NCBI GenBank assembly: GCA_012719175.1
Contig: JAAYAX010000014.1
Span: forward strand, 143,768-207,767
Reading direction: 5' to 3'
DNA: 64,000 nt
Source of the DNA: Methanomassiliicoccus sp.
Lineage (GTDB): Archaea > Thermoplasmatota > Thermoplasmata > Methanomassiliicoccales > Methanomassiliicoccaceae
The first letter of the stretch is position 1; each line of letters begins with the position of its first letter. Positions 34,782 to 43,610 of this stretch are shown here, piece after piece. The position numbers and the translations under genes were made by a program. Below the pieces are notes generated by a model. It worked only from the letters and a program-made list of their open reading frames with translations. It searched no databases and was not told the DNA's origin.

Positions 34782-35858
34782 TCACAGGTCGCGTCTCAGC
34801 ACCACCGATGGGTCCTTGAGCCCGGAGCCGGTGATCATCAGGACCGTTCTTGCATCCGGCCATGGTTCCAGATACGGTAGGGCCGCCATGGAGGCGGCGG
34901 CGGCCGGTTCTGCGAATATTCCCTCCTGGCCCAGAACCTTGATGGCCTGGATGAGCTGATGGTCGGTCACGGTGATCCCGTAACCCCCGGAGCGGTTCAT
35001 GGACTCGATGGCCGACCTGCCATTGAACGGGACCTTGACCAATATCGCTGAGGCAATGGTGCTCACATCTCCCGGGGTGCGCAGCTCCGTCCCGTCCCTC
35101 CACGCCTCCACGATGGGCGCTACCACCGCGGACTGGACGGCGATCATCTGAGGCACCCTATCGCTCACCCCTAGGGACCGCAGCTCTTCGAACCCCTTGT
35201 GGATGGCGGTGAGGAGGCCGCCCGTTCCCGTGGGGACCACGACCCTATCGGGTACCCCCATCTGCTCGAATACCTCGAAGGCGATGGTCTTTAGCCCCTC
35301 GATGAAGTAAGGGTTCAGACCGCTTGACGCCAGGTACACTCCCTTCTCGGTCTCCTCCAGAGACCTCTTAACCGCCTGAGCGAAGCCGCCCGGCACTGGC
35401 ACCAGCTCCGCACCATAAGCGGTGATCTGGGCGACCTTCTCCGGCGGTATCCCTTCAGGAATGAATATGCGGGTGGCCATGTTCGCGTACGCGGAGTAGG
35501 CCGCCACACTGGCGCCCATGTTGCCAGTGGAGGCTACGGTCGTGCTCTTGAACCCTTGGTTATAGGCGTCGGAGATGACGACCGAGCTGCCTCGGTCCTT
35601 GAAGGACCCTGTGGGGTTGTCGCCCTCGAACTTGAGGAACACCTCCTCCTTGCTATCGCGGCGTCGGACGAGGGGCGTACCCCCCTCAGATAAGGAAATG
35701 GAGCGGGATACTGGAAGCATGGAGCTGTACCTCCAGAGCCCCACCCCCTCCGGTTCCCACGCCAGTGGGTAGTCGACTGCGAGCAGGACCGAGCCGCATT
35801 TGGAGCATGTGTGACGGAACTCGCTGTACTCGGTGCCACAAACGGTACAACGGAACAT
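34782..35858 (-). CDS. thrC: threonine synthase
   Basis: PLP enzyme converting O-phosphohomoserine to threonine, 358 residues. A short zinc-ribbon-like start (FRCTVCGTEYSEFRHTCSKCG) is typical of archaeal ThrC. The cofactor lysine lies in DNPTGSFKDRGSS (about residues 80-92), the phosphate loop is TGTGG, and the C-terminal PAAAASMAAL binds the PLP ring side. Related threonine dehydratases lack the ribbon. The gene converges with the MBL gene. Confidence 0.92.
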   Translation of the reverse strand: MFRCTVCGTEYSEFRHTCSKCGSVLLAVDYPLAWEPEGVGLWRYSSMLPVSRSISLSEGGTPLVRRRDSKEEVFLKFEGDNPTGSFKDRGSSVVISDAYNQGFKSTTVASTGNMGASVAAYSAYANMATRIFIPEGIPPEKVAQITAYGAELVPVPGGFAQAVKRSLEETEKGVYLASSGLNPYFIEGLKTIAFEVFEQMGVPDRVVVPTGTGGLLTAIHKGFEELRSLGVSDRVPQMIAVQSAVVAPIVEAWRDGTELRTPGDVSTIASAILVKVPFNGRSAIESMNRSGGYGITVTDHQLIQAIKVLGQEGIFAEPAAAASMAALPYLEPWPDARTVLMITGSGLKDPSVVLRRDL

Positions 35859-35951
35859 GGTGGTAAGTAAGGGCGGGGCCGATATATCACAAAGAGGTAG
35901 GCGCCTGCCTTCTCCAAAAAAATTAAGCCCTACAGGTTGGTATCGTGTGGA

Positions 35952-36443
35952 ATGCTCTCAGAAACTGAGTTCATCTGTGGGGGAGTGGAGCTCATCGACA
36001 GCATCAGGGAGATGTGGCATCAGCTCAACAAGCATGCCTCCAAGCGTTCCCCTTTCTTCTCTGAGCATTTCTCTGAGAGGACCTTCCAGCTGCGCAAGGA
36101 GGAGATGGTCTCCAAGGCCAAATCCTGCCGCTTGCGCATCGAGATAGCCCGGGACACCATGGCATCCAGGGACCTGGGCTACTGTGCTAGCAGCATAGAT
36201 TATTTTGGAAATGGAGAGATAGAATCCCTCTTCGTGGACGACGAGGCCCGAAGACGGGGTGTGGGGGATGCGCTGATGCGACGTACCCTGGAGTGGATGA
36301 GGCAACAGGGGGCCAGGAGCACGGTGGTGTTCACGGTTTACGGGGACGAGTCAATCTTCTCGTTCTATGCCCGCTATGGTTTCCGACCGAAGATGGTCAT
36401 GCTTGAGAGCAGCTTTGATCAGTCCCATACAGAGCAACCTTGA
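35952..36443 (+). CDS. GNAT-family N-acetyltransferase
   Basis: 163 residues. The acetyl-CoA loop is DDEARRRGVGDALMRRTLEWMRQQGAR, preceded by ESLFV, and the final strand is FSFYARYGFRPKMVML, all classical GNAT. The N-terminal half (IRQMWHQLNKHASKRSPFFS-like) defines no substrate. I prefer the ATG at 35952; the TTG at 35937 is an alternative. Confidence 0.85.
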   Translation: MLSETEFICGGVELIDSIREMWHQLNKHASKRSPFFSEHFSERTFQLRKEEMVSKAKSCRLRIEIARDTMASRDLGYCASSIDYFGNGEIESLFVDDEARRRGVGDALMRRTLEWMRQQGARSTVVFTVYGDESIFSFYARYGFRPKMVMLESSFDQSHTEQP

Positions 36444-36558
36444 TATGCAATACGGTCCCACCAACTCTACATCGCTGAGTTAGGGTTCTGCTTCCACCGG
36501 CTTGTCAGGCAGGGGCAAGGATGGCAGGATCTATGGTCCAAGATCTTGCGGTGAAACG

Positions 36559-37401
36559 ATGAAGGATATCAAAGACAGCATCATACTGGTTACTGGTTCG
36601 ACCGACGGGATCGGAAAGCTGACCGCAAAAGGATTGGCCGCCAAAGGGGCCACGGTGTTGCTGCACGGCCGGAACCCCCAGAAGGGTGAGGCGGCCCTTA
36701 GAGAGCTGCAAGGGGCGGTCCATGGTGGGAGGTTTCAATATTACAACGCAGACCTGTCCTCGTTCGCCGAGGTCACGAAGCTGGCCGATATGGTGTCTAA
36801 CGAACATTCCCGGCTTGATGTGCTCGTGAACAATGCGGGCATAGGTGAGGGGGAGCAAGGGCACCAGATCAGGGAGACCAGCATAGATGGCTTTGAGCTG
36901 AGATTTGCGGTGAACTATCTGGCCCCCTTTCTTCTCACTCGCATCCTCATCCCCCTGCTGCGTCGGTCGGCGCCTTCCGCCATCGTGAACGTTTCCTCCA
37001 TGAGCCAGAGACAGATCGACTTCCATGATCTGATGTTGGAGCGCCATTATGACCCTCAGGCCGCGTATGGGCAGAGCAAGCTCGCCCTGATCATGATGAC
37101 GATGGACCTGGCCGAGGAGCTCAAAGATGATAGCATAACAGTAAACGCAGTGCACCCAGGCAACCTGCTGAACACCAAGATGGTCAGGGAGGCCTTTGGA
37201 CATGGCTGGGGTGACCCACAGGAAGGGGCGGACGCGGTCATCAAAACCGTGACCTCTTCTCTGAGGGAAGGCGTGACCGGGCGGTTCTTCGCCCAGGGGC
37301 ATGAGGCCACCGCTCATCCCCAGGCCTACGATCTCCATGCCAGGAACATGCTTCGGGAGCTAAGCTTAAGGTTCACCAGGATGTTCTATAAGCGACCGTG
37401 A
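36559..37401 (+). CDS. short-chain dehydrogenase/reductase
   Basis: NAD(P)-dependent oxidoreductase of 280 residues. Cofactor loop VTGSTDGIGKLTA, arginine in LLHGRNPQKG suggesting NADPH, structural VNNAGIG, catalytic serine in NVSSMS and YGQSK for the catalytic Tyr/Lys. It is close to the retinol-dehydrogenase-like/WWOX group, but substrate is unknown. The ATG at 36559 has GGTGA at 36550-36554; the longer frame adds an unrelated 19-residue start. Confidence 0.88.
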   Translation: MKDIKDSIILVTGSTDGIGKLTAKGLAAKGATVLLHGRNPQKGEAALRELQGAVHGGRFQYYNADLSSFAEVTKLADMVSNEHSRLDVLVNNAGIGEGEQGHQIRETSIDGFELRFAVNYLAPFLLTRILIPLLRRSAPSAIVNVSSMSQRQIDFHDLMLERHYDPQAAYGQSKLALIMMTMDLAEELKDDSITVNAVHPGNLLNTKMVREAFGHGWGDPQEGADAVIKTVTSSLREGVTGRFFAQGHEATAHPQAYDLHARNMLRELSLRFTRMFYKRP

Positions 37402-37465
37402 TCTGAGCGTCATTTATGAACGAATGAGAAGGGTTAGAAAGAATAAGATAAGGTCGGACCTAGGC

Positions 37466-37642
37466 TCAGTCTCTGTCCATGATGAACAACAATTTCGGAC
37501 CTAGGTCGTAGCGGAAGTTTACTTTCCCGCCCTTGAACCGCCGATCCTGTCCAGGTCCCCCGAACACATCATCAAGGTTGGGTCGATCGGCGTGACCAGC
37601 GGTTGGGCAGCAGGTCCCCCTGACGAGCTCATCAATGCTCAA
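37466..37642 (-). CDS. candidate 58-residue protein
   Basis: Short reverse-strand frame from TTG 37642 to a TGA at 37466. It encodes SIDELVRGTCCPTAGHADRP, then DDVFGGPG and a beta-like end KVNFRYDLGPKLLF. Codon use (GAG CTC GTC AGG, GTG TTC, AAG GGC) matches neighbouring genes, and a TATA-like TTTAAAAG lies upstream at about 37710-37717. Extending in frame upstream gives ATG GGC TAG before this start. No family recognised; it is either a small protein or the 3' remnant of a larger gene. Confidence 0.4.
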   Translation of the reverse strand: MSIDELVRGTCCPTAGHADRPNLDDVFGGPGQDRRFKGGKVNFRYDLGPKLLFIMDRD

Positions 37643-37726
37643 GATCTAGCCCATCGACCCGGAATCCTGATATCACATCGCATGCCCGCTTTTGGCTCAG
37701 GTTACATTGCTTTTAAACCAACTAGT

Positions 37727-37888
37727 CTGTTCCATATATAAAGAAAAGGTCTTTTCTATAAACATAAGATATTTATCCCGATGAACGCGAATATTCAATG
37801 CTCATGCCTAATCGGGCATGAAGAGTGATTTGAAAATCAGTAGGTGAGGGATTACCTTGCCCGACTGGTAAGCAAGAGGAGGTCTAAA
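37727..37888 (+). promoter_or_regulatory. promoter and possible structured leader of the 37889 gene
   Basis: TATA-like catatataaag at 37734-37744 and a second AT block (gatatttatcc, 37768-37778) precede the gene at 37889. The transcribed stretch can fold into hairpins: CATGCC-TAATCG-GGCATG (37804-37821) and CTTGC...GCAAG (about 37856-37876), ending in the GAGGAGG ribosome site. The long leader is unusual here, where most mRNAs look leaderless. Confidence 0.4.
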
Positions 37889-38116
37889 ATGGCAGAGAAA
37901 GGAATGTTCGCTTCGGTGATCGGCCTCATTCTCGGTACGGTCATTGGCATAGTGTTGAGCATTATTTACTTCGTGATAACGTTGTTCGTCGTCAAGGCAG
38001 CGGCGGACATAGTGTTCGCGGAGAACCTGGGGACCGATATGGCGGTCCTGGCAGCGGCCCTGATCACCGTGGGATCGATGCTAGGCGGGTCCGGGATGCG
38101 GAGAACCGTCGAGTGA
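37889..38116 (+). CDS. small two-helix membrane protein
   Basis: 75 residues: a short charged start (MAEKGMFAS), a long hydrophobic helix (VIGLILGTVIGIVLSIIYFVITLFVVKAA) and a second (MAVLAAALITVGSMLGG). The GAGGAGG Shine-Dalgarno site six bases before the ATG at 37889 is the strongest in the window and fixes the start. Function unknown. Confidence 0.75.
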   Translation: MAEKGMFASVIGLILGTVIGIVLSIIYFVITLFVVKAAADIVFAENLGTDMAVLAAALITVGSMLGGSGMRRTVE

Positions 38117-38289
38117 TCTTGCCCTGGCGATTCCTTCCGAAGGGCACATGAGCTCTACTGGTCGAGTCAACCGATAAGGCCAGTAACCCGCATCCTAGGT
38201 GATGCTCGTGCCGTGAGGGAGGATTGAACTGGCATGAAAAAACGCCTTCACATCATTTTTTATCGATTGTTCAGCGATGTGTTAGGAAG
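38117..38289. other. intergenic stretch before tRNA-Arg
   Basis: The stretch between the small membrane gene and the tRNA holds no supported reading frame. An open frame crossing the tRNA is an artefact of the RNA gene. A repeated ggccagtaaccc-type sequence is too short to call. Confidence 0.3.
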
Positions 38290-38364
38290 CGGGCCCGGGG
38301 GGATTCGAACCCCCGTCATCGGCTTCGAAGGCCGAAAGGATAATCCAGGCTACCCCACGAGCCC
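38290..38364 (-). tRNA. tRNA-Arg (anticodon TCG)
   Basis: Complete cloverleaf on the reverse strand. Acceptor GGGCTCG pairs with CGGGCCC, with discriminator G. The D arm is GGGT/ATCC, the anticodon stem TCGGC/GCCGA with loop CTTCGAA giving anticodon TCG (codon CGA), and the T arm GGGGG-TTCGAAT-CCCCC. CCA is not encoded. Confidence 0.93.
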
Positions 38365-38603
38365 CGAGCGGGAGCCTTACGACCCTCGCTGTCCCCGCCG
38401 AGGCTATTCCGGGATATAATTGTATTCCTGAGATGTCTGACCTCTTATCAGAGCGGGAGACCGACCTCTAGAGATATCCGAAAGTTAGTTCATCGCAGAC
38501 TTGAGGGCTCATTGCACCTTCAATAAAGCTTGTTCCTCATCCTGTGATATTGGGATAGGGAGCCTAGGAAGGTATTAAACCGGAAATGGAGAATCACCGA
38601 AGC
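38365..38603. other. intergenic region before hypE
   Basis: It holds the hypE promoter: ggtattaaac at 38571-38580, about 27 bases before the ATG at 38604. Nothing else recognisable. Confidence 0.35.
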
Positions 38604-39650
38604 ATGAAAAGGGTCACCATGGGCGATGGCGCAGGCGGAGAGCTCATGCACGAGCTGTTGTCCTTGCACATCATCCCGTTCCTGCCACAGTTCCCGGTCG
38701 AGGTGCCGCTACGATCTTTCGACGACTCCGCTGTCGTCGATGATGTGGTGTTCACCACCGACGCTCACACCGTAAAGCCGCTGTTCTTCCCCGGGGGGGA
38801 CATTGGCTCCCTCTCGGTGAGCGGTACGGTCAATGACATAGCGGTCATGGGGGCGACCCCTCTAGCCTTATCTTTGGCCGTGGTCCTGGCGGAAGGTCTG
38901 GAGATAGATGATCTGGAACGTGTAATGAAGTCCGTGGGAAAATGCTCGGAACAGGCCAACGTACCGGTGGTGACAGGAGACACCAAGGTGGTGGAGTCTG
39001 GGGCCTTGGATGGTATGATCGTGACCACATCGGCCATCGGAAAGCGGAGCAGGTTCCTGGACAACAATCTCAAGGTGGCCCGTGATCATCGTCCAGTAAC
39101 GTCGAACTGGCTTACGGACGACAACATTCAGGAGGGGGACGTCATCATCGTGACAGGGACTCTGGGCGACCATGGCATATCCCTGCTGTCCTTCCGCGAA
39201 GGGTATGGCTTCGAGACCGATGTGAAGAGCGATGTCGCGCCTCTTAACCACCTAATCGAGGAGGTGCTCAAGGTAGGAGGCGCGGTGAGCATGAAGGACC
39301 CCACGAGGGGCGGGTTCGCCAACGCCATCAATGAGTGGTCCTCCAAGTCCGGCATCGGCATCGAGATAGAGGAGGCCGATGTTCCCATATCCGAGCCTGT
39401 CCAGAACGCCTGTGAACTTCTGGGGCTGGACCCCATGAGCATCGGCAACGAGGGGAAGGCCATCATCGGATGCGTACCCAGCATGGCCGAGGAGGTCCTC
39501 GAGGCGATAAGGTCCCATCCTCTAGGCAGGAACGCTGCCATCGTGGGAAAGGCGACTCGAAAGTACCAGAGAGTGGTACTTCACACCGAGGTGGGCGGGC
39601 ATCGCATATTGGAGCCGCCGGTAGGCGATCCTGTTCCCCGCATCTGTTGA
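38604..39650 (+). CDS. hypE: hydrogenase maturation protein HypE
   Basis: Carbamoyl-phosphate-derived cyanide donor for the NiFe-hydrogenase active site, acting with HypF, HypC and HypD. It dehydrates a thiocarbamate on its C-terminal cysteine; the protein ends PRIC, as required. The PurM-like ATP fold is visible as MGDGAGGELM, FTTDAHTVKPLFFPGGDIGSLSVSGTVNDIAVMGA, VVTGDTKVVES and MKDPTRGGFANAINEW. I chose the ATG at 38604 because a TATA box at 38571-38580 gives leaderless initiation there; the ATG at 38586 adds six residues. Other hyp genes are not in the window. Confidence 0.95.
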   Translation: MKRVTMGDGAGGELMHELLSLHIIPFLPQFPVEVPLRSFDDSAVVDDVVFTTDAHTVKPLFFPGGDIGSLSVSGTVNDIAVMGATPLALSLAVVLAEGLEIDDLERVMKSVGKCSEQANVPVVTGDTKVVESGALDGMIVTTSAIGKRSRFLDNNLKVARDHRPVTSNWLTDDNIQEGDVIIVTGTLGDHGISLLSFREGYGFETDVKSDVAPLNHLIEEVLKVGGAVSMKDPTRGGFANAINEWSSKSGIGIEIEEADVPISEPVQNACELLGLDPMSIGNEGKAIIGCVPSMAEEVLEAIRSHPLGRNAAIVGKATRKYQRVVLHTEVGGHRILEPPVGDPVPRIC

Positions 39651-40241
39651 TCACAGCATGGACTCGATCCAATAGCAGAGAAGGAACGCGGCCACACCGG
39701 CCACGGCCATCCTGCCTCCCTGGGCGATGGGGTTCCGGCCACCGGAACGGCCCATGGCTGCTCCCACCACGAACAATATGGAGATGGCGAGTCCAAGGCT
39801 GATGAACGCAGCGAGCTGGATGTCGTTGTCTCCCACCATGAGGAAGGGCGTGAGGGTGATGGCACCGGATATGACGGGGGCGGTGAAGTTGACCGCAGCC
39901 AATAGCAGGATCGTCAATTTCGAGATGCGGTGAAGGTGCGTGTCCTCTAATGACGTCAGCATGGCGCGCTCCATATCACGCATCTTGATCGATTGTTCCA
40001 TGGTCTCGGCCTCGAACACGCTTATTCCGGTCGATATGCCGAGGGCCACGCTGCTGGTGACAATCGTCACTATAACCGTTCTCAGACTGGGTTCGCTGGA
40101 GAATGCTGAAGCTATGAGGATACCTAGAATGACGAACGTGGAGTCGAACATCGTGTTGACGAAGAAACGACGCAAGGTAGGCCCCGTCTCCGGCTCATCC
40201 AGCACGGCACGGATCTTGCTCCTGAAGCTCTCATTGTTCAA
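39651..40241 (-). CDS. VIT1/CCC1-like membrane protein
   Basis: 196 residues with about five membrane segments and the family-like start TLRRFFVNTMFDSTFVILGILIASAF, then SSVALGISTGISVFEAETMEQSIKMRDMERAM (acidic cytoplasmic helix between segments 2 and 3) and APVISGAITLTPFLM. It resembles the vacuolar-iron-transporter/DUF125 group of Fe/Mn transporters, but the typical metal-binding loop is short, so transport is uncertain. Only TTG (40241) fits as start; the stop is directly after hypE. Confidence 0.72.
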   Translation of the reverse strand: MNNESFRSKIRAVLDEPETGPTLRRFFVNTMFDSTFVILGILIASAFSSEPSLRTVIVTIVTSSVALGISTGISVFEAETMEQSIKMRDMERAMLTSLEDTHLHRISKLTILLLAAVNFTAPVISGAITLTPFLMVGDNDIQLAAFISLGLAISILFVVGAAMGRSGGRNPIAQGGRMAVAGVAAFLLCYWIESML

Positions 40242-40405
40242 ATCTTGTACCGCGAGAACTAATGGTATGGTCGTTTATGACGCTTTCGCCATGTTGAGGC
40301 CGGTCCGATCATTGGTCACCGATCAGATGTCTGGCAGCCGGAAAGGGTGAGGCGACAATGATTGGCCAATTTTTTAATATGCCCTCTTCATTCAGACTCA
40401 CGCAC
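40242..40405. other. intergenic region before tRNA-Val
   Basis: No supported coding frame. AT-rich aattttttaatatg at 40369-40382 lies about 25 bases before the tRNA and is its likely TATA box. Confidence 0.4.
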
Positions 40406-40478
40406 GGGCTCATGGTCTAGCGGTTATGACGTTGCCCTTACACGGCGAAGGTCGCCGGTTCAAATCCGGCTGAGCCCA
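40406..40478 (+). tRNA. tRNA-Val (anticodon TAC)
   Basis: Complete cloverleaf: acceptor GGGCTCA/TGAGCCC with discriminator A, anticodon stem TTGCC/GGCGA with loop CTTACAC (anticodon TAC, codon GTA), T arm GCCGG-TTCAAAT-CCGGC. No encoded CCA. Confidence 0.95.
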
Positions 40479-40635
40479 CTCTTCTTTTACATTCATCATT
40501 GACCATCAATCATTGGCTATAGGTGACAGAGCATGACCACCTTTTCTGTCCAGCATTTACCTGACGCCAACAAAATGCCCTTTTCACTACGTTCCATCTA
40601 AAAATATTTAATCTGGATGCCGATTTGAGTCGATA

Positions 40636-42837
40636 ATGTCGAAGATCAAGGTGCTGGCGGTCGATGATGAGCCGTACCTGCTCGACCTCACCAAGATCTT
40701 TCTTGAGAACGATCCACGTATCATCGTGGACCTGGCAGGCTCAGGCCAGGAAGCCCTGTCTCTGGTGGGGACCACCTTCTATGACTGTTTGATCTCTGAC
40801 TACCAGATGCCGACCATGGACGGCCTGGAACTGCTCAAAGCCCTGAGATCGAGCGGATGGGACGTACCGTTCATCCTGTTCACAGGGAAGGGTAGGGAGG
40901 ATGTGGCGGTCAACGCTCTGAACCTGGGGGCGAGCTTCTATCTTCAGAAGGGCGGAGGGGTGGAGGCCCAGTTCACCGAACTGGCCAACATGGTCAGGAG
41001 GTCGGCGGAGATCTATCGCTCCAAGAGAGAGCTGGAAGAGAGCGAGAACCGATTCCGTAATCTTTTGCAACAATCCTCCGACTTCATCCTCATAATCGAT
41101 TCCGAAGGCTTCATCAACTACTGTTCGTCCTCGGTCAAGCGCATCTTGGGCTGCTGTGAAGAGGAGATGCTGGGCAAGAACGTTTTCGACCTCATACATC
41201 CCGGCGATGTCGAGGAGATGAGGGCTAGGCTGGATCATGTGAAGAGGAACGAGAGGAGGGGTGACCCTGTGGAGTTCCGCATGCTGACGGCGAGCGGGGA
41301 ATGCTCTCCCATGGAGGCTGTGGGTTCCAACATGTTGAACGTTCCCAGCGTCGAGGGCCTGGTGATCACCGTTCGACCGATCACGGAGAGGAAGAAGGCC
41401 GAGAATGACCTTCGGGAGAGCGAGGAGACCTACAGGACCCTCTTCGAGCAAAGCCCGTTTCCCATCGCCCTGTGCGCCTTGGACGGAACCTTCGTGGACG
41501 TGAACGAGAAGTACCTCCAGATCGCCGGAACGAAGAAAGAGAGCATAATGGGCAAGGGAGCAATGGAACTGGGCTATGTTGGCCCGAAGGATTTCCATAT
41601 CATCTCGGAGGCGTTCCTTGACGGCGAGGGGGTCATAGACCAGCATCCCGTGGATATCGGGAGCCCGGGAGGAGAGGTCCTGAAAATGCTTCTGTCCTCG
41701 AGGCTGATAAAGTACAGGGGCGAACCACACATCATCAACGTCCTCAACGATGTAACGGACCTGATAAGGGCCCAAGAGGCCCTGGAGCTGAAGAACGAGG
41801 AGCTCAATGAGGAAAGGAACAGGCTCCAGATGATCACCGATCAGAGCCCGGGAGTGGTATACCAGTTGTTCTTAAAGGACGACATACCCAGGTTCATCTT
41901 CGTGAGCAAAGGTGCGGAGCTGTTCGTGGACGTGCCCACCGATAAGTGGCTGAACGACCCATCGTGGATGTTCGATAGGATGCTCCCCGAGGAGCGTGAT
42001 CGGTTCCTCGAGGCCATGCGCATATCGGAAAGGTCAGGGCAGACGTGCCGCCACGAGTTCCTACTGAGAGACTTCGACGGCACCGTACGATGGATCTTGA
42101 ACACCTCCTCTATGTCCCAGAAAAGGGATGGCGGGACGGTGTGGACCGGCACCCTAACGGACATCACCGAACGCAAACGGAGCGAGGATGCGGTGAAACA
42201 GGTGAACCGCCAGCTCTCCCTGATGTCCAGCATCACCCGTCATGATTGTCTAAACAAGATCGTTGCCACCGAGGGATATATCGATCTGGCGACCAAGGGC
42301 ATCGAGGACGATGCCACCATCGACCTTCTGGACAAGGCGCAGCGTTCCATTGAGGCTATTCGTTCGGAGATGGACCTGACACACGACCTTCAGGAGCTGA
42401 GCGACCACGATGCCCAATGGGTCCGCATCAGGGACACCATCCCGGAGATGGTCTCGCAGCATCCTGTCAGGATTCCGGAGGCCCTCCATCAGCTGGAGGT
42501 CTTCTCCAACCCTATGCTCCCCAAGGTCTTCATCAACCTGGTGGACAATTCTCTCCGTCACGGCGTAAATGCCACCGACCTGTGGATAGAGTATGCCGAG
42601 GCCCCCGAAGGCCTGACCATCGCCTTCAACGACAATGGCGTGGGCATACCGCCAACGGATAAGGAGAGGATATTCTATCGCGGGTACGGTAAGAACACCG
42701 GCCTGGGCTTGTTCCTGGTAAGGGAGGTGCTCAAGTTAACGAACATCTCCATCATCGAGAACGGCTCAGAAGGGCAGGGGGCGCGTTTTGAGCTGAAGGT
42801 TCCGCCTGGCTCTTACCGCTTCACGGACCTGCAGTAA
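40636..42837 (+). CDS. hybrid sensor histidine kinase with N-terminal receiver and three PAS domains
   Basis: 733 residues, soluble. Receiver (about 4-120): VLAVDDEPYLLDL, phospho-acceptor in CLISDYQMPTMDGLELL, FTGKG. PAS 1 at about 136-250 (FRNLLQQSSDFILIIDSEGFINYCSSSVKRILG), PAS 2 at about 262-375 (YRTLFEQSPFPIALCALDG) and PAS 3 at about 395-510. Phospho-acceptor His in LSLMSSITRHDCLNKIVATEGYIDLA. ATPase: INLVDNSLRHG, FNDNGVGIP, GLGLFLVREVL. No membrane segment, so it senses a cytoplasmic cue, perhaps redox or a ligand through PAS. No response-regulator gene is adjacent, so phosphate may pass to its own receiver. Confidence 0.93.
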   Translation: MSKIKVLAVDDEPYLLDLTKIFLENDPRIIVDLAGSGQEALSLVGTTFYDCLISDYQMPTMDGLELLKALRSSGWDVPFILFTGKGREDVAVNALNLGASFYLQKGGGVEAQFTELANMVRRSAEIYRSKRELEESENRFRNLLQQSSDFILIIDSEGFINYCSSSVKRILGCCEEEMLGKNVFDLIHPGDVEEMRARLDHVKRNERRGDPVEFRMLTASGECSPMEAVGSNMLNVPSVEGLVITVRPITERKKAENDLRESEETYRTLFEQSPFPIALCALDGTFVDVNEKYLQIAGTKKESIMGKGAMELGYVGPKDFHIISEAFLDGEGVIDQHPVDIGSPGGEVLKMLLSSRLIKYRGEPHIINVLNDVTDLIRAQEALELKNEELNEERNRLQMITDQSPGVVYQLFLKDDIPRFIFVSKGAELFVDVPTDKWLNDPSWMFDRMLPEERDRFLEAMRISERSGQTCRHEFLLRDFDGTVRWILNTSSMSQKRDGGTVWTGTLTDITERKRSEDAVKQVNRQLSLMSSITRHDCLNKIVATEGYIDLATKGIEDDATIDLLDKAQRSIEAIRSEMDLTHDLQELSDHDAQWVRIRDTIPEMVSQHPVRIPEALHQLEVFSNPMLPKVFINLVDNSLRHGVNATDLWIEYAEAPEGLTIAFNDNGVGIPPTDKERIFYRGYGKNTGLGLFLVREVLKLTNISIIENGSEGQGARFELKVPPGSYRFTDLQ

Positions 42838-42843
42838 GAAGCG

Positions 42844-43593
42844 TCAGATATCTCTATCCTCATCGATACTTTCTCTGTTTTTTGCGCGTGCTGCATCCCG
42901 CCACCGGGAGAGAGCGACGTAGGCGATGAACAGGACGGCTGCAGTTAGCAGGATAGCGATGTCCCATCCCTCCAGGCTTTCGGCGAAGCTCATCCAGTAT
43001 TGGCCGAGCATATAGCCCACGGACACCAGTACGGTGTTCCACACCGTTGCCCCCAGGAATGTGAATAGGGCGAACCGCTTCAGCTCCATCCGAGATATGC
43101 CCGCGGGGAAGGATATGATGGAGCGTATCCCGGGCACCGCATGGCCTATGAGGATGCCATAGGACCCCCAGCGCGCGAACCAGGCCTCGGCCTTGTCCAT
43201 GCTCTCGGCCTTCATCCCCAGGTAGCGGCCGTAGCGGTCCAGGAGGGGCCTGCCCAGCTTGCGACCCAGGTAATAGGCTATGATGGAGCCGCACATCGCC
43301 CCCAGAGAACCGACCACTATCACGGCCACAAGATTAAGCGTCCCGGTGAAGCAGAGGTATCCCGCGAAGGGCATTATCAGTTCGCTGGGTATGGGGGTGA
43401 GAACACCCTCGATCAGCATGGCCAGGAAAATCCCGAGGTAACCGGTGGATGTTATTAGGTCCAATATGATGTTGCTAATGACGGCCACTATGCTGATGTA
43501 CCCCGCCTCCTTCCACGGTACGAAGAAGGAGGATAATATTAGGGTTTTCCCTGCAATGCGGCCTGTCGCAAGCCTCTTGAACGAGTGAGGCAT
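42844..43593 (-). CDS. DedA-family membrane protein
   Basis: 249 residues of the DedA/SNARE-associated (VTT) family, involved in membrane lipid homeostasis and possibly lipid scrambling. Signatures: GYLGIFLAMLIEGVLTPIPSELIMPFAGYL, GSIIAYYLGRKLGRPLLDRYGRYL and HAVPGIRSIISFPAGISRMELKRFALFTFLGATVWNTVLVSVGYMLG. C-terminal helix and basic/acidic tail follow. The ATG at 43593 is 17 bases from the divergent DUF1015 gene, so the N-terminal extension before SIVAVISNII may be too long. Confidence 0.9.
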   Translation of the reverse strand: MPHSFKRLATGRIAGKTLILSSFFVPWKEAGYISIVAVISNIILDLITSTGYLGIFLAMLIEGVLTPIPSELIMPFAGYLCFTGTLNLVAVIVVGSLGAMCGSIIAYYLGRKLGRPLLDRYGRYLGMKAESMDKAEAWFARWGSYGILIGHAVPGIRSIISFPAGISRMELKRFALFTFLGATVWNTVLVSVGYMLGQYWMSFAESLEGWDIAILLTAAVLFIAYVALSRWRDAARAKNRESIDEDRDI

Positions 43594-43610
43594 TACCGGG
43601 AACGTTTCCC

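Noticed and set aside
38234..38419. Open frame of 61 codons on the plus strand
   Set aside because: It spans the tRNA-Arg gene on the other strand and has no family resemblance.
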